DNA of 39,130 nucleotides from the NCBI RefSeq assembly GCF_000169155.1, contig NZ_AAWL01000016.1, positions 15,001 through 54,130 on the forward strand, written 5' to 3'. The notes below the pieces were generated by a model. The model saw nothing but the letters and a program-made list of their open reading frames with translations. It did no database searches and had not been told where the DNA came from. The DNA comes from Thermosinus carboxydivorans Nor1. Lineage in GTDB: Bacteria > Bacillota > Negativicutes > Sporomusales > Thermosinaceae. The position numbers and the translations under genes are program-made. Each line of letters starts with the position of its first letter. Position 1 is the first letter of the stretch. Positions 17,179 to 25,054 of the stretch are shown one piece after another.

Positions 17179-18357
17179 ATGCGGGAAGTTGTTATTGTTG
17201 GGGCCAAGCGTACTCCTATCGGCGATTTTCTCGGTTCGCTCAAAGATGTTAGCGCTGTTGACTTGGGAGTTACGGCCGTTAATGCCGCTTTAGCCCAAGC
17301 GCGGGTGAGTCCGGACATGGTCACCGAGGTTGCCTGTGGTATGATCTATAAAGCCGGCGCCAAAGGCAACCCCGGCCGCCAGATCCAGATCAAGTGCAAC
17401 ATGCCGGCGGGCGGCTACGCCTATACTGTCGATCAGCAGTGCGGTTCCGGGATGAAAGCACTGGAATTGGCCAGTCAGTCCATCCTCTTGGGTAAGACCG
17501 ACATAGCTGTCGCTGTGGGCATCGAAAGCATGTCCCAGGCCCCCTACCTGCTGAAAGGTGCCAGGGAAGGCTATCGCATGGGTCATGGCGATATTTACGA
17601 CTCTATGCTCTACGACGGCTTAATCTGCGCCATGATGGGTTACCACATGGGTGTCACGGCTGAGAACCTGGCTGAACGATACAACGTCACTCGGCAAGAA
17701 CAGGACGAATTAGCTCTCATGAGCCATCAGCGGGCCGTTCGGGCCATCCAAAACGGAATATTCAATGAGGAGATCGTCCCCGTCACTGTCCAGACTCGTA
17801 AAGGACCGGTTGTAGTTGACAGGGACGAGCATCCGCGGGTCGACGTTACCCTGGAGAGGCTGGCGGCCATGAAGCCCGTCTTTAAGAAAGACGGTACCGT
17901 CACCGCGGGCAATGCTTCGAGTATCAACGACGGCGCAGCCGCCCTCGTGCTCATGGCGGCGGACAAAGCCAGGGAACTCGGGATCAAGCCATTGGCTAAG
18001 ATCTTGGCTACAGCTAACGCCGGTGTTGCACCTGAGATTATGGGTATTGGTCCTGTTTACGCCGTACCAAAAGCGATAAAATACGCAGGCCTTAAGGCGG
18101 AAGACATTGGTTACTACGAGATAAACGAAGCCTTTGCAGCCCAATTTCTAGCCGTAAATCGTGAACTTAAGATACCCTTCGATAAGATTAACGCTAACGG
18201 TTCTGGTATTGGCCTTGGGCATCCGGTGGGCTGCACTGGGGCTAGGATAATTGTATCTCTCATTTACGAGATGAATCGGCGTGGTGTGCGTTATGGTGTG
18301 GCTTCTCTATGCGTAGGCGGTGGGCCGGCTATTGCCACTGTAATCGAAAAACTGTAG
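17179..18357 (+). CDS. thlA: Acetyl-CoA acetyltransferase (thiolase)
   Basis: A 392-residue biosynthetic-length thiolase. The acyl-accepting nucleophile is Cys88 in QQCGSGMKA. The other active-site residues are His348 in [10 protein letters not shown] and Cys378 in SLCVGGG, with NEAFAAQ before them. It catalyses the reversible reaction of acetoacetyl-CoA plus CoA to two acetyl-CoA. In this operon the cleavage direction would close the pathway from crotonyl-CoA. The chain length range cannot be told. A GAGGG-type site precedes the ATG. Confidence 0.94.
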   Translation: MREVVIVGAKRTPIGDFLGSLKDVSAVDLGVTAVNAALAQARVSPDMVTEVACGMIYKAGAKGNPGRQIQIKCNMPAGGYAYTVDQQCGSGMKALELASQSILLGKTDIAVAVGIESMSQAPYLLKGAREGYRMGHGDIYDSMLYDGLICAMMGYHMGVTAENLAERYNVTRQEQDELALMSHQRAVRAIQNGIFNEEIVPVTVQTRKGPVVVDRDEHPRVDVTLERLAAMKPVFKKDGTVTAGNASSINDGAAALVLMAADKARELGIKPLAKILATANAGVAPEIMGIGPVYAVPKAIKYAGLKAEDIGYYEINEAFAAQFLAVNRELKIPFDKINANGSGIGLGHPVGCTGARIIVSLIYEMNRRGVRYGVASLCVGGGPAIATVIEKL

Positions 18358-18455
18358 CGTAGGTAGACGAAGTTATCTTACTTCTGAGTGCTTTTTCAGT
18401 GACGATAAAGTGTTTCGCTGTTTTATGGCAATAGAAAAACTAGGAGGTATAAGAT

Positions 18456-19316
18456 ATGGCGATTCAAAAGCTTTTGGTGATCGGGGCTGGACAAATGGGC
18501 AGTGGTATTGCCCAAGTCGCCGCTGCTGCCGGCTTGGAAGTGGTAATTCACGATATCAAACAAGAATTTATTGACCGCAGCCTTAAGACTATCGATAAGA
18601 ACCTGGTTAGGCTGGTGGAAAAGGGCAAACTGACGGAAGAAGACCGGCAGGCAACGTTGGGGCGGATAAGAGGTGAGCTGGATTTGGCCGCCGCCGCAGT
18701 TGCCGTCGATTTTGCCGTAGAAGCGGTTACGGAAAACTTTAATGTCAAGAAAGAAATATTTACTATTCTTGATGATACCTGCCCGGCTCACACTATCCTT
18801 GCCAGCAATACCTCTTCATTACCAATTACCCAGATTGCCGCAGTAACCAAACGGCCGGACCAAGTGATTGGCATGCACTTTTTCAACCCGGTGCCGGTAA
18901 TGCAGCTAGTTGAGGTTATCATGGGTCTTGCGACTTCGTTGGAGACTTATGAAACAACGCGGGAGTTGGCTCTTACCTTGAAGAAAACTCCAGTCAAAGT
19001 AGCGGATTTTCCAGGCTTTTGTGGCAATCGGATCATGGTGCCAATGATCAATGAAGCGATTTATGCCCTCATGGAGGGGGTGGCTAGTGTCGAGGATATT
19101 GACAACGTGGCTAAACTGGGCTTTAATCATCCGATGGGGCCACTTGCCCTCGCCGACCTGATAGGCCTCGATACTATTTTGTATGTTATGGAGGTGCTTT
19201 ACAAGGGATACGGAGATCCCAAGTACCGCCCATGTCCGCTACTTCGTAAATACGTCGATGCTGGCTGGTTGGGCCGCAAATCCGGCCGTGGTTTCTATGA
19301 TTACTCGATAAAGTAA
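18456..19316 (+). CDS. hbd: 3-hydroxybutyryl-CoA dehydrogenase
   Basis: A 286-residue stand-alone dehydrogenase of the usual Hbd length. NAD site GAGQMGSG (10-17); [10 protein letters not shown] (116-125); catalytic His141 and Glu153 in [10 protein letters not shown] and LVEV. It oxidises (S)-3-hydroxybutyryl-CoA to acetoacetyl-CoA, or runs in reverse in butyrate formers. It sits 98 bases after the thiolase gene and 13 before the crotonase gene, with CTAGGAGGT before the ATG. Confidence 0.94.
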   Translation: MAIQKLLVIGAGQMGSGIAQVAAAAGLEVVIHDIKQEFIDRSLKTIDKNLVRLVEKGKLTEEDRQATLGRIRGELDLAAAAVAVDFAVEAVTENFNVKKEIFTILDDTCPAHTILASNTSSLPITQIAAVTKRPDQVIGMHFFNPVPVMQLVEVIMGLATSLETYETTRELALTLKKTPVKVADFPGFCGNRIMVPMINEAIYALMEGVASVEDIDNVAKLGFNHPMGPLALADLIGLDTILYVMEVLYKGYGDPKYRPCPLLRKYVDAGWLGRKSGRGFYDYSIK

Positions 19317-19329
19317 GGAGGATAGGGTG

Positions 19330-20109
19330 ATGCCTGACAATATCGTGGTGGAAAGAGATGGCGCAATAGCCGTTATTATTGTGAACCGTCCCAAAGAGAT
19401 GAATGCCCTCAATCTGGCTACAATGCTGGAGCTTGACCGCATCATTCGGTCCTTGGAGGATGACCAGAGTGTAGGGGCACTGATAATAACGGGGAGCGGC
19501 GAGAAGGCTTTTGTGGCTGGAGCGGACATCAGCGAAATGGCCGATATGGGCGCCATGCAGGCCAAAGAATGGGCTCGATTGGGGCAGCAAGTCTTCTCCC
19601 GCATTGAAAACTTTCCCCGCCCAGTTATCGCCGCCGTTAACGGCTACGCTTTGGGAGGCGGCTGTGAACTGGCTATGGCGTGCGATATCCGCTTAGCATC
19701 TGAGAAAGCTAAGTTTGGCCAACCGGAAGTCAATCTAGGCATAATTCCAGGCTTTGGTGGCACCCAGCGACTCACTAGGTTGGTGGGAAAGGGACAAGCT
19801 AAACTACTTATTTTTAGTGGGGATATTATTGACGCCCAAGAAGCTTTGCGCATCGGCTTGGTAGATAGGGTTGTTTCCGCCGATGAATTAATGGTAGCTG
19901 CCAAGGCGCTAGCCAATAAGATGATAGCTAAGGCTCCGCTGGCGGTTAGCCAAGCAAAACTAGCCATTAATAAAGGTGTCGAGATGGATTCAGAATCGGG
20001 CTATATGTTTGAGTCTGAAATTTTTGGCATGTGTTTTACTACAGCCGACCAGAAGGAAGGAATGCGGGCCTTCCTAGAAAAAAGAAAACCTGTATTTAGT
20101 GGTCAATAG
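19330..20109 (+). CDS. crt: Enoyl-CoA hydratase (crotonase)
   Basis: A 259-residue crotonase-fold protein. The oxyanion-hole segment AFVAGADISEM (60-70) and ALGGGCELAMACD (107-119) are present. Both catalytic glutamates of true hydratases are found, Glu113 and Glu133 (in FGQPEVNLG). It hydrates crotonyl-CoA to 3-hydroxybutyryl-CoA. AGGAGG, overlapping the hbd stop region, lies eight bases before the ATG at 19330; the GTG at 19327 is in the same frame but nearer. It is the last gene of the catabolic island. No acyl-CoA dehydrogenase or Etf genes follow, so the cluster looks oxidative rather than butyrate forming. Confidence 0.94.
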   Translation: MPDNIVVERDGAIAVIIVNRPKEMNALNLATMLELDRIIRSLEDDQSVGALIITGSGEKAFVAGADISEMADMGAMQAKEWARLGQQVFSRIENFPRPVIAAVNGYALGGGCELAMACDIRLASEKAKFGQPEVNLGIIPGFGGTQRLTRLVGKGQAKLLIFSGDIIDAQEALRIGLVDRVVSADELMVAAKALANKMIAKAPLAVSQAKLAINKGVEMDSESGYMFESEIFGMCFTTADQKEGMRAFLEKRKPVFSGQ

Positions 20110-20422
20110 CATGGGAGTTGATGAGAGTTGCGTTTTCCCGAGCAAAACAGGGGAAACAATTGTTGCTTTCTAATAGCAGCAATAGACATCGATGGTTATT
20201 AAGCAGTGGTAATTTCTAGGCCGTATCGCGGATTAGCTAGCATGGACGCTAGCAAAGATCTAACAAGCAAGGTACTGCTCCATTCGTACTCCGTGCATTA
20301 CTGACTATAGCAAAAAGTATTCCGTTATTTTTAAAATTCAAGTAAGTTATACTACCAAATTATTACACGTATTTAGTCGTGGGACCCTATAAAAGATTGA
20401 CACGGTAAATTGCCGAAACATC
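20110..20422. other. Intergenic region, little seen
   Basis: Between crt and the CIRCE promoter I see only short features: a weak stem TTGTTGCT (20159-20166) with AGCAGCAA (20174-20181), and a repeated GCTAGC pair (20236-20241 and 20252-20257). There is no clear terminator for the catabolic island and no supported coding frame. Confidence 0.4.
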
Positions 20423-20451
20423 TTGACGAGCAGTGCAAAATTCTATAAAAT
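20423..20451 (+). promoter_or_regulatory. Sigma-A promoter of the GH130 operon
   Basis: TTGACG (20423-20428), 17 bases, TAAAAT (20446-20451). Transcription should start around 20458, at the edge of the CIRCE element. Confidence 0.75.
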
Positions 20452-20454
20452 AAA

Positions 20455-20491
20455 ACGTGTTAGCACTCGACTATAATGAGTGCTAACACGT
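20455..20491 (+). promoter_or_regulatory. CIRCE element (HrcA operator)
   Basis: TTAGCACTC (20460-20468), nine bases, GAGTGCTAA (20478-20486) is a perfect match to the CIRCE consensus. The arms extend to 14 perfectly paired bases (20455-20468 and 20478-20491). It sits right at the predicted transcription start, where HrcA represses groESL and dnaK operons. Here the next gene, 87 bases further, is a GH130 sugar enzyme and no chaperone gene is in the window. Confidence 0.95.
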
Positions 20492-20577
20492 TTCTGCTTA
20501 TTGCCCTGTTAAACACTCCAGCTGATTTTTAATGTGGCCTATCAAGCGACATTATTAATTGGTTAGGAGGTTTTATT

Positions 20578-21579
20578 ATGTCTTTTCAAAGTAAATTGCG
20601 AAATCACGATAATACTTACCGAGAACTGTTTAAACGGCATCCTGACAACCCCATATTGACCGCCCACGATTGGCCCTATGCTGCCAATACGGTGTTTAAC
20701 CCTGCGGCAACCATGTTTAACGGCAAAGTGCTGCTGTTGGCGCGGGTTGAAGACCGGCGGGGTTTTTCCCACTTAACGAAAGCGATCAGTGAAGATGGGG
20801 TAACAAATTGGCAGATCGACCCTGTTCCCACTTTTGAACCCGACCCGGAACGTTATCCGGAAGAAATCTGGGGGATTGAGGATCCCCGCATAACCTGGAT
20901 TGAAGAATTAGGCAAATGGGCCGTCACGTATACGGCCTATTCCCGGGGCGGTCCGTTGGTATCTTTGGCGTTGACTAAAGATTTTGTTAACTTTGAACGG
21001 CTTGGCCCCATTATGCCGCCTGATGACAAAGATGCTGCGCTTTTTCCGCGGCGGTTCAACGGCAAATGGCTGCTCGTTCACCGGCCTGTTTCGGCCAACT
21101 ATGGTCCGGGGGCACACATCTGGGTATCGTGGTCTGATGATTTGAAATATTGGGGCGACCACCAAATGCTGATTAATGCCCGCCGCGGCGGATGGTGGGA
21201 TAGCAATAAAATTGGCCTTTCCCCGCCACCGCTCGAAACTCCGGAAGGGTGGCTTATCCTTTATCACGGTGTGAGACAGACAGCGGCAGGAGCAATTTAC
21301 CGGCTGGGACTTGCACTGCTTGATCTGGAAAACCCTTTACACGTACTCCGCAGGAGCGATGAATGGGTGTTTGGTCCGTCAGAACCCTATGAGCGGGAAG
21401 GGGACGTCGATGACGTCGTATTCCCCTGCGGCTGGATATTGGACGAAACGACGGGCCAAATCAAGATGTACTATGGTGCTGCAGATACGTGCATTGCTTT
21501 GGCAACTGCTTCACTAAGCGATCTGCTTGAATACATAAAACGATGTCCCGAACCGAAAGAAGAAGACAACCTGATATAA
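20578..21579 (+). CDS. Glycoside hydrolase family 130 protein (mannoside phosphorylase-like)
   Basis: A 333-residue five-bladed beta-propeller type protein. Marks of GH130 are NPILTAHDWPY near residue 24, the NPAA segment (41-44), the GIEDPR active-site motif (99-104) and HRPVSANYGP (residues 164-173), which lines the sugar/phosphate pocket. GH130 enzymes are mostly phosphorylases or hydrolases of beta-1,4- or beta-1,2-mannosides. The exact substrate cannot be read. GGAGG precedes the ATG. It is the first gene behind a CIRCE-controlled promoter and is followed by glycosyltransferase and mannose-phosphate isomerase genes, which fits mannoside metabolism. Confidence 0.9.
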   Translation: MSFQSKLRNHDNTYRELFKRHPDNPILTAHDWPYAANTVFNPAATMFNGKVLLLARVEDRRGFSHLTKAISEDGVTNWQIDPVPTFEPDPERYPEEIWGIEDPRITWIEELGKWAVTYTAYSRGGPLVSLALTKDFVNFERLGPIMPPDDKDAALFPRRFNGKWLLVHRPVSANYGPGAHIWVSWSDDLKYWGDHQMLINARRGGWWDSNKIGLSPPPLETPEGWLILYHGVRQTAAGAIYRLGLALLDLENPLHVLRRSDEWVFGPSEPYEREGDVDDVVFPCGWILDETTGQIKMYYGAADTCIALATASLSDLLEYIKRCPEPKEEDNLI

Positions 21580-21638
21580 AAAACGGATGGCACGTATTTG
21601 GCGTATGCAGTGCCGCTGAGGCTAGTCGTAACCCAGCT

Positions 21639-21705
21639 TCTCTGCCGCGTATCACCTACAATGCCCTTTGTGCGGTGTTGTATAGATGGCGGCAGAGATT
21701 TTTTT
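21639..21705 (+). terminator. Terminator-like hairpin with long loop inside the GH130 operon
   Basis: TCTCTGCCGC (21639-21648) pairs perfectly with GCGGCAGAGA (21689-21698) and is followed by seven T. The 40-base interior can form further short pairs (CTACAA near 21656 with TTGTA near 21678). It lies between the GH130 and GT4 genes, so it should limit read-through or act as an attenuator. No convincing promoter is seen after it. Confidence 0.7.
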
Positions 21706-21758
21706 GCACTAGTAAATAAAAAATGCTTAAAAATGATTGTGTTTGGAGGTGGATGGAG

Positions 21759-22934
21759 ATGACTGCGCTGAACAGAATGAGAAAAATTGCCTTTTTAAGT
21801 ACTTATCCGCCGCGGGAGTGCGGCCTGGCAACCTTTACGCAGGACCTTGTGAACGCGATGGCTACAGTTGTGCCGCTCATCAAACCGGTGGTAATTGCGG
21901 TAAACAACTCGGATTATTATTATGATGACAAGGTAGTTATGGAAATTAGGCAGCACGACCGCACCAGCTACTTGGAAACTGCCCGCAAGATTAACGCATC
22001 GGATATCGAGCTGGTGATTATTGAACATGAGTACGGCATTTTCGGCGGCGAGTGCGGCGAATACATTCTGGATTTGGTTGAAAACTTGCAAGTGCCGGTC
22101 ATTACCACCTTACACACCGTATTGCCTAACCCATCGGAAAAGCAGCTAGCCATCTTGCGGGTGCTTGGGCAAAAGAGCACGCGACTGGTTACCATGGCAA
22201 GGAACACGCTGGAGATACTGGAAAATATTTACGGCATCGATCGCGGCAAAGTCGAGGTTATCCACCATGGCGTTCCTTTTCGCAATATGGAACCGCGCGA
22301 AAAACTCAAAGAAAAACATGGTTACAAAGATCACCATGTCATCAGTACATTCGGCTTGATCAGTCCGGGCAAGGGACTGGAATACGGCATCGAAGCAATT
22401 GCCAAAGTCGTTCAGGACTACAAAAATGTAATTTATCTCATCCTGGGCAAAACTCATCCCTGTGTCAAACAACAATCGGGTGAACAATATCGTCAGCAGC
22501 TGACGGAAATGGTTAAACGCCTGGGGATTGAGGAACATGTCAAGTTCGTGGACAAATATCTTACCAAGGAAGAAATAATTTACTATCTGCAGCTGTCTGA
22601 CATATACCTGACGCCATACCTGGGCAAAGACCAGGCGGTGAGCGGCACGCTCGCCTATGCCGTAGGTTATGGTCGGGTAGTGGTGTCTACGCCGTACAGT
22701 TATGCCAAGGAAATGCTTGGCGGAGGGAGGGGGCTGCTTGCCGACTTCCGGGATGCCGACTCCCTGGCGAAATGTATTAAATATGTGATTGCCAACCCTG
22801 ACAAAAAGCAGGAGATGGAAAAACGGACTTTGCTGTTGGGTCGGACAATGACATGGGGGAACGTTGCCACGCAGTATGTAAAATTATTTATAAACGTTAT
22901 GCAGCAAGGAAGAACGAGGGCTGAGGTGGGCTGA
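21759..22934 (+). CDS. Glycosyltransferase family 4
   Basis: A 391-residue GT-B fold protein. The N-terminal half opens with IAFLSTYPPRECGLATFT, as in sucrose-synthase-like GT4 enzymes that grip the acceptor. The C-terminal half has FGLISPGKGLEYGIEA and the donor-site region SDIYLTPYLGKDQAVSGTL. A retaining transfer from a nucleotide sugar is expected; neighbours suggest mannose (inference). The ATG at 21759 is eight bases after GGAGGT; the upstream ATG at 21723 has no site. Its stop overlaps the next start by one base (TGATG), so the two genes are translationally coupled. Confidence 0.9.
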   Translation: MTALNRMRKIAFLSTYPPRECGLATFTQDLVNAMATVVPLIKPVVIAVNNSDYYYDDKVVMEIRQHDRTSYLETARKINASDIELVIIEHEYGIFGGECGEYILDLVENLQVPVITTLHTVLPNPSEKQLAILRVLGQKSTRLVTMARNTLEILENIYGIDRGKVEVIHHGVPFRNMEPREKLKEKHGYKDHHVISTFGLISPGKGLEYGIEAIAKVVQDYKNVIYLILGKTHPCVKQQSGEQYRQQLTEMVKRLGIEEHVKFVDKYLTKEEIIYYLQLSDIYLTPYLGKDQAVSGTLAYAVGYGRVVVSTPYSYAKEMLGGGRGLLADFRDADSLAKCIKYVIANPDKKQEMEKRTLLLGRTMTWGNVATQYVKLFINVMQQGRTRAEVG

Positions 22935-23926
22935 TGGACAGGCACATATTCCGCCTCACCGATGACACGGGGATAATGCAGCACGCCAAATACGGCGTGC
23001 CCGACCCAACCAAGGGGTATACAACCGATGACAATGCACGGGCGCTGATTATGGCCGTAATGCTGTTTGAACGGTACGGCGAACAACGATATCTTGATCT
23101 AGCGTACCGATATGCGGCATTTATGCTGAATGCCCAAACCGCGGCGGGCAAGTTTAAAAACTTCATGACATATTCCCGGCAGTTTATTGAGGAAGAAGGC
23201 TCTGAAGACTGCTTCGGCCGGTGTATCTGGGCTTTGGGGCGCGCGCTGGGCAGCGACAAGCTGCCGCCCAATATAAAACAGGCCTGCCGCGATATGCTGG
23301 CAAAGGCACTGCCCAATATCCTCAGCCTGAAATGGCTGCGGGCTAAAGCGTACTCGCTTATCGGCCTGGGATATATTGCTGACGAAACTAAGGGATTGAT
23401 GGCGAGCCTGGCCGAAAGCCTTGCTTGTCAGTACGAACGCTATCGGGAAAGCGAGTGGTGCTGGTTTGAAGACAGCCTGACATACAGCAATGCCATATTG
23501 CCATGGGCTATGTTCGTGGCTTACCGATATCTGCAAAAGCCTCGCTACCTGGAAATTGCCGAAGAGAGCCTGGCATTTTTGGCAACAGTCACTTTTCGCG
23601 AAGAATATTTTAAGCCAGTCGGTTGTAACGGCTGGCTGGTCAAAGGCCGGCCGGCGGCAGAGTTTGATGAGCAGCCGCTTGAAGCCGGCGAAACCGTCTT
23701 GGCGTATCTTGCCGCCTATGACGTTACGAACAACGCCGATTATCTTACGCAGGCCCGTAAGGCTTTCGCCTGGTATCACGGGGTGAACTCACAGCAGTTA
23801 AACCTAATTGACGGGGAGTCTGGCGGCTGCTATGACGGAATTACGGAAAACGGGCTGAATTTAAATCAAGGCGCCGAAAGCATAATAACTTATTGGATTG
23901 CCCGGTTAGCCCTGGAGAATAATTAG
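22934..23926 (+). CDS. Predicted (alpha/alpha)6-barrel glycosidase-like protein
   Basis: A 330-residue cytoplasmic protein, rich in helices with repeated aromatic and Tyr-Arg patterns, as in six-hairpin glycosidases. It opens with MDRHIFRLTDDTGIMQHA and GYTTDDNARALIMA; the TDDNARAL signature recurs in proteins encoded beside GT4 and GH130 genes in other anaerobes (from memory, not checked). Function is not established; it may degrade, trim or bind the glycan made by its partners. Start overlaps the GT4 stop by one base, with GAGGTGGG upstream. Confidence 0.7.
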   Translation: MDRHIFRLTDDTGIMQHAKYGVPDPTKGYTTDDNARALIMAVMLFERYGEQRYLDLAYRYAAFMLNAQTAAGKFKNFMTYSRQFIEEEGSEDCFGRCIWALGRALGSDKLPPNIKQACRDMLAKALPNILSLKWLRAKAYSLIGLGYIADETKGLMASLAESLACQYERYRESEWCWFEDSLTYSNAILPWAMFVAYRYLQKPRYLEIAEESLAFLATVTFREEYFKPVGCNGWLVKGRPAAEFDEQPLEAGETVLAYLAAYDVTNNADYLTQARKAFAWYHGVNSQQLNLIDGESGGCYDGITENGLNLNQGAESIITYWIARLALENN

Positions 23927-23950
23927 CCGTTTAGCAACGGGGGGGATTAT

Positions 23951-25054
23951 ATGCTCTATCCGTTGAAGTTCGAGCCGGTATATAAAAGCTACTTCTGGGG
24001 CGGCCGTAATTTGGAAAAGTTGGGGAGGATGCTGCCGGACGGAAAAATTGCTGAAAGCTGGGAAGTGGCGTGTAACTTTGAGGGAATAAGCATAATTGCC
24101 AACGGAGCGTACAAAGGTTTACCGTTATCCCAACTTTTGGCGTTGTTTGGGGAAAATGTGCTGGGGAAGGGGACAGCAAAGTTCCCGCTGCTAATTAAGC
24201 TGCTTGACGCCAATGACCGACTTTCCGTTCAGGTGCATCCTGATGATCGGTATGCCCGGACGGTCGAAAACCAAGACTATGGCAAAAGTGAAATGTGGTA
24301 TGTGCTGGCGGCGCAGCCAGGCGCCAAAATAGTCTACAATCTGAGGGAAGGCGTTATCGGGCGCGACCTTGACCGGCTCGTGAAAACAAAAGAAATAGAA
24401 AGATGGTTTAATTATGTTGACGTATCGGCCGGGGACGCCATTTATATACCGGCCGGTACAATCCATGGGTTAGGCGAAGGAATTATTGTTGTCGAAATTC
24501 AGCAAAATTCTACCACGACATACAGGATCTACGATTATGACCGGACCGACGCAAGTGGCGCCAAACGACCGCTTCATATTGAAAAAGCCAGTGAAGTTGC
24601 TAACTTTAATCGCCAGGATGAAACGGGCAAGGTTGCCGGGCTTGTTGTTGCCTGCGGCCATGGCTCGCGTAAAACATATCTGGTGGCAGAGCGGCATTTT
24701 GCGGTCGAGTTATATGATGTTGCCGGTTCGGTGGAAGAAGTCGCCGACGGTAGCAAGTTTTACGTTTTTACAATTATTGAAGGCGCCGGGGAGGTTCGCT
24801 ATGGCAGTGGGCAAACGGTTTCGGTTTGCGCCGTAGAGACGGTGATGATACCGGCCGCGCTGGGGAGATACTGTTTGGCCGGCCGGTTTAAGGCCCTGAA
24901 AGCATATGTCCCTGACTTGACAGCCGATGTGGTTACGCCGCTCAAGGCTGCAGGCTATTCGAGCACTGAAATTTTCCGGTGCGTCGGTGGCTTGGCAGAT
25001 TTCATACACATAAATACTTACTCCAAAAACAGTTGTCGACTCTGTTCATCATAA
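23951..25054 (+). CDS. manA: Mannose-6-phosphate isomerase, class I
   Basis: A 367-residue cupin enzyme. Zinc ligands are visible: Gln94 and His96 in VQVHPDD, Glu114 in KSEMWYV, and His172 in IPAGTIHGLG. It interconverts fructose 6-phosphate and mannose 6-phosphate, the entry to mannose nucleotides. The C-terminus runs about 40 residues past the usual YVPDL end of short bacterial forms. The last 37 bases overlap the 3' end of the opposite-strand ABC ATPase gene. GGGGGG lies before the ATG. It is the final gene of the CIRCE-led sugar operon. Confidence 0.92.
   Translation: MLYPLKFEPVYKSYFWGGRNLEKLGRMLPDGKIAESWEVACNFEGISIIANGAYKGLPLSQLLALFGENVLGKGTAKFPLLIKLLDANDRLSVQVHPDDRYARTVENQDYGKSEMWYVLAAQPGAKIVYNLREGVIGRDLDRLVKTKEIERWFNYVDVSAGDAIYIPAGTIHGLGEGIIVVEIQQNSTTTYRIYDYDRTDASGAKRPLHIEKASEVANFNRQDETGKVAGLVVACGHGSRKTYLVAERHFAVELYDVAGSVEEVADGSKFYVFTIIEGAGEVRYGSGQTVSVCAVETVMIPAALGRYCLAGRFKALKAYVPDLTADVVTPLKAAGYSSTEIFRCVGGLADFIHINTYSKNSCRLCSS

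Noticed and set aside
20236-20257. Repeated GCTAGC palindromes as an operator
   Set aside because: Six-base units are too short and there is no second copy elsewhere to support a regulatory role.
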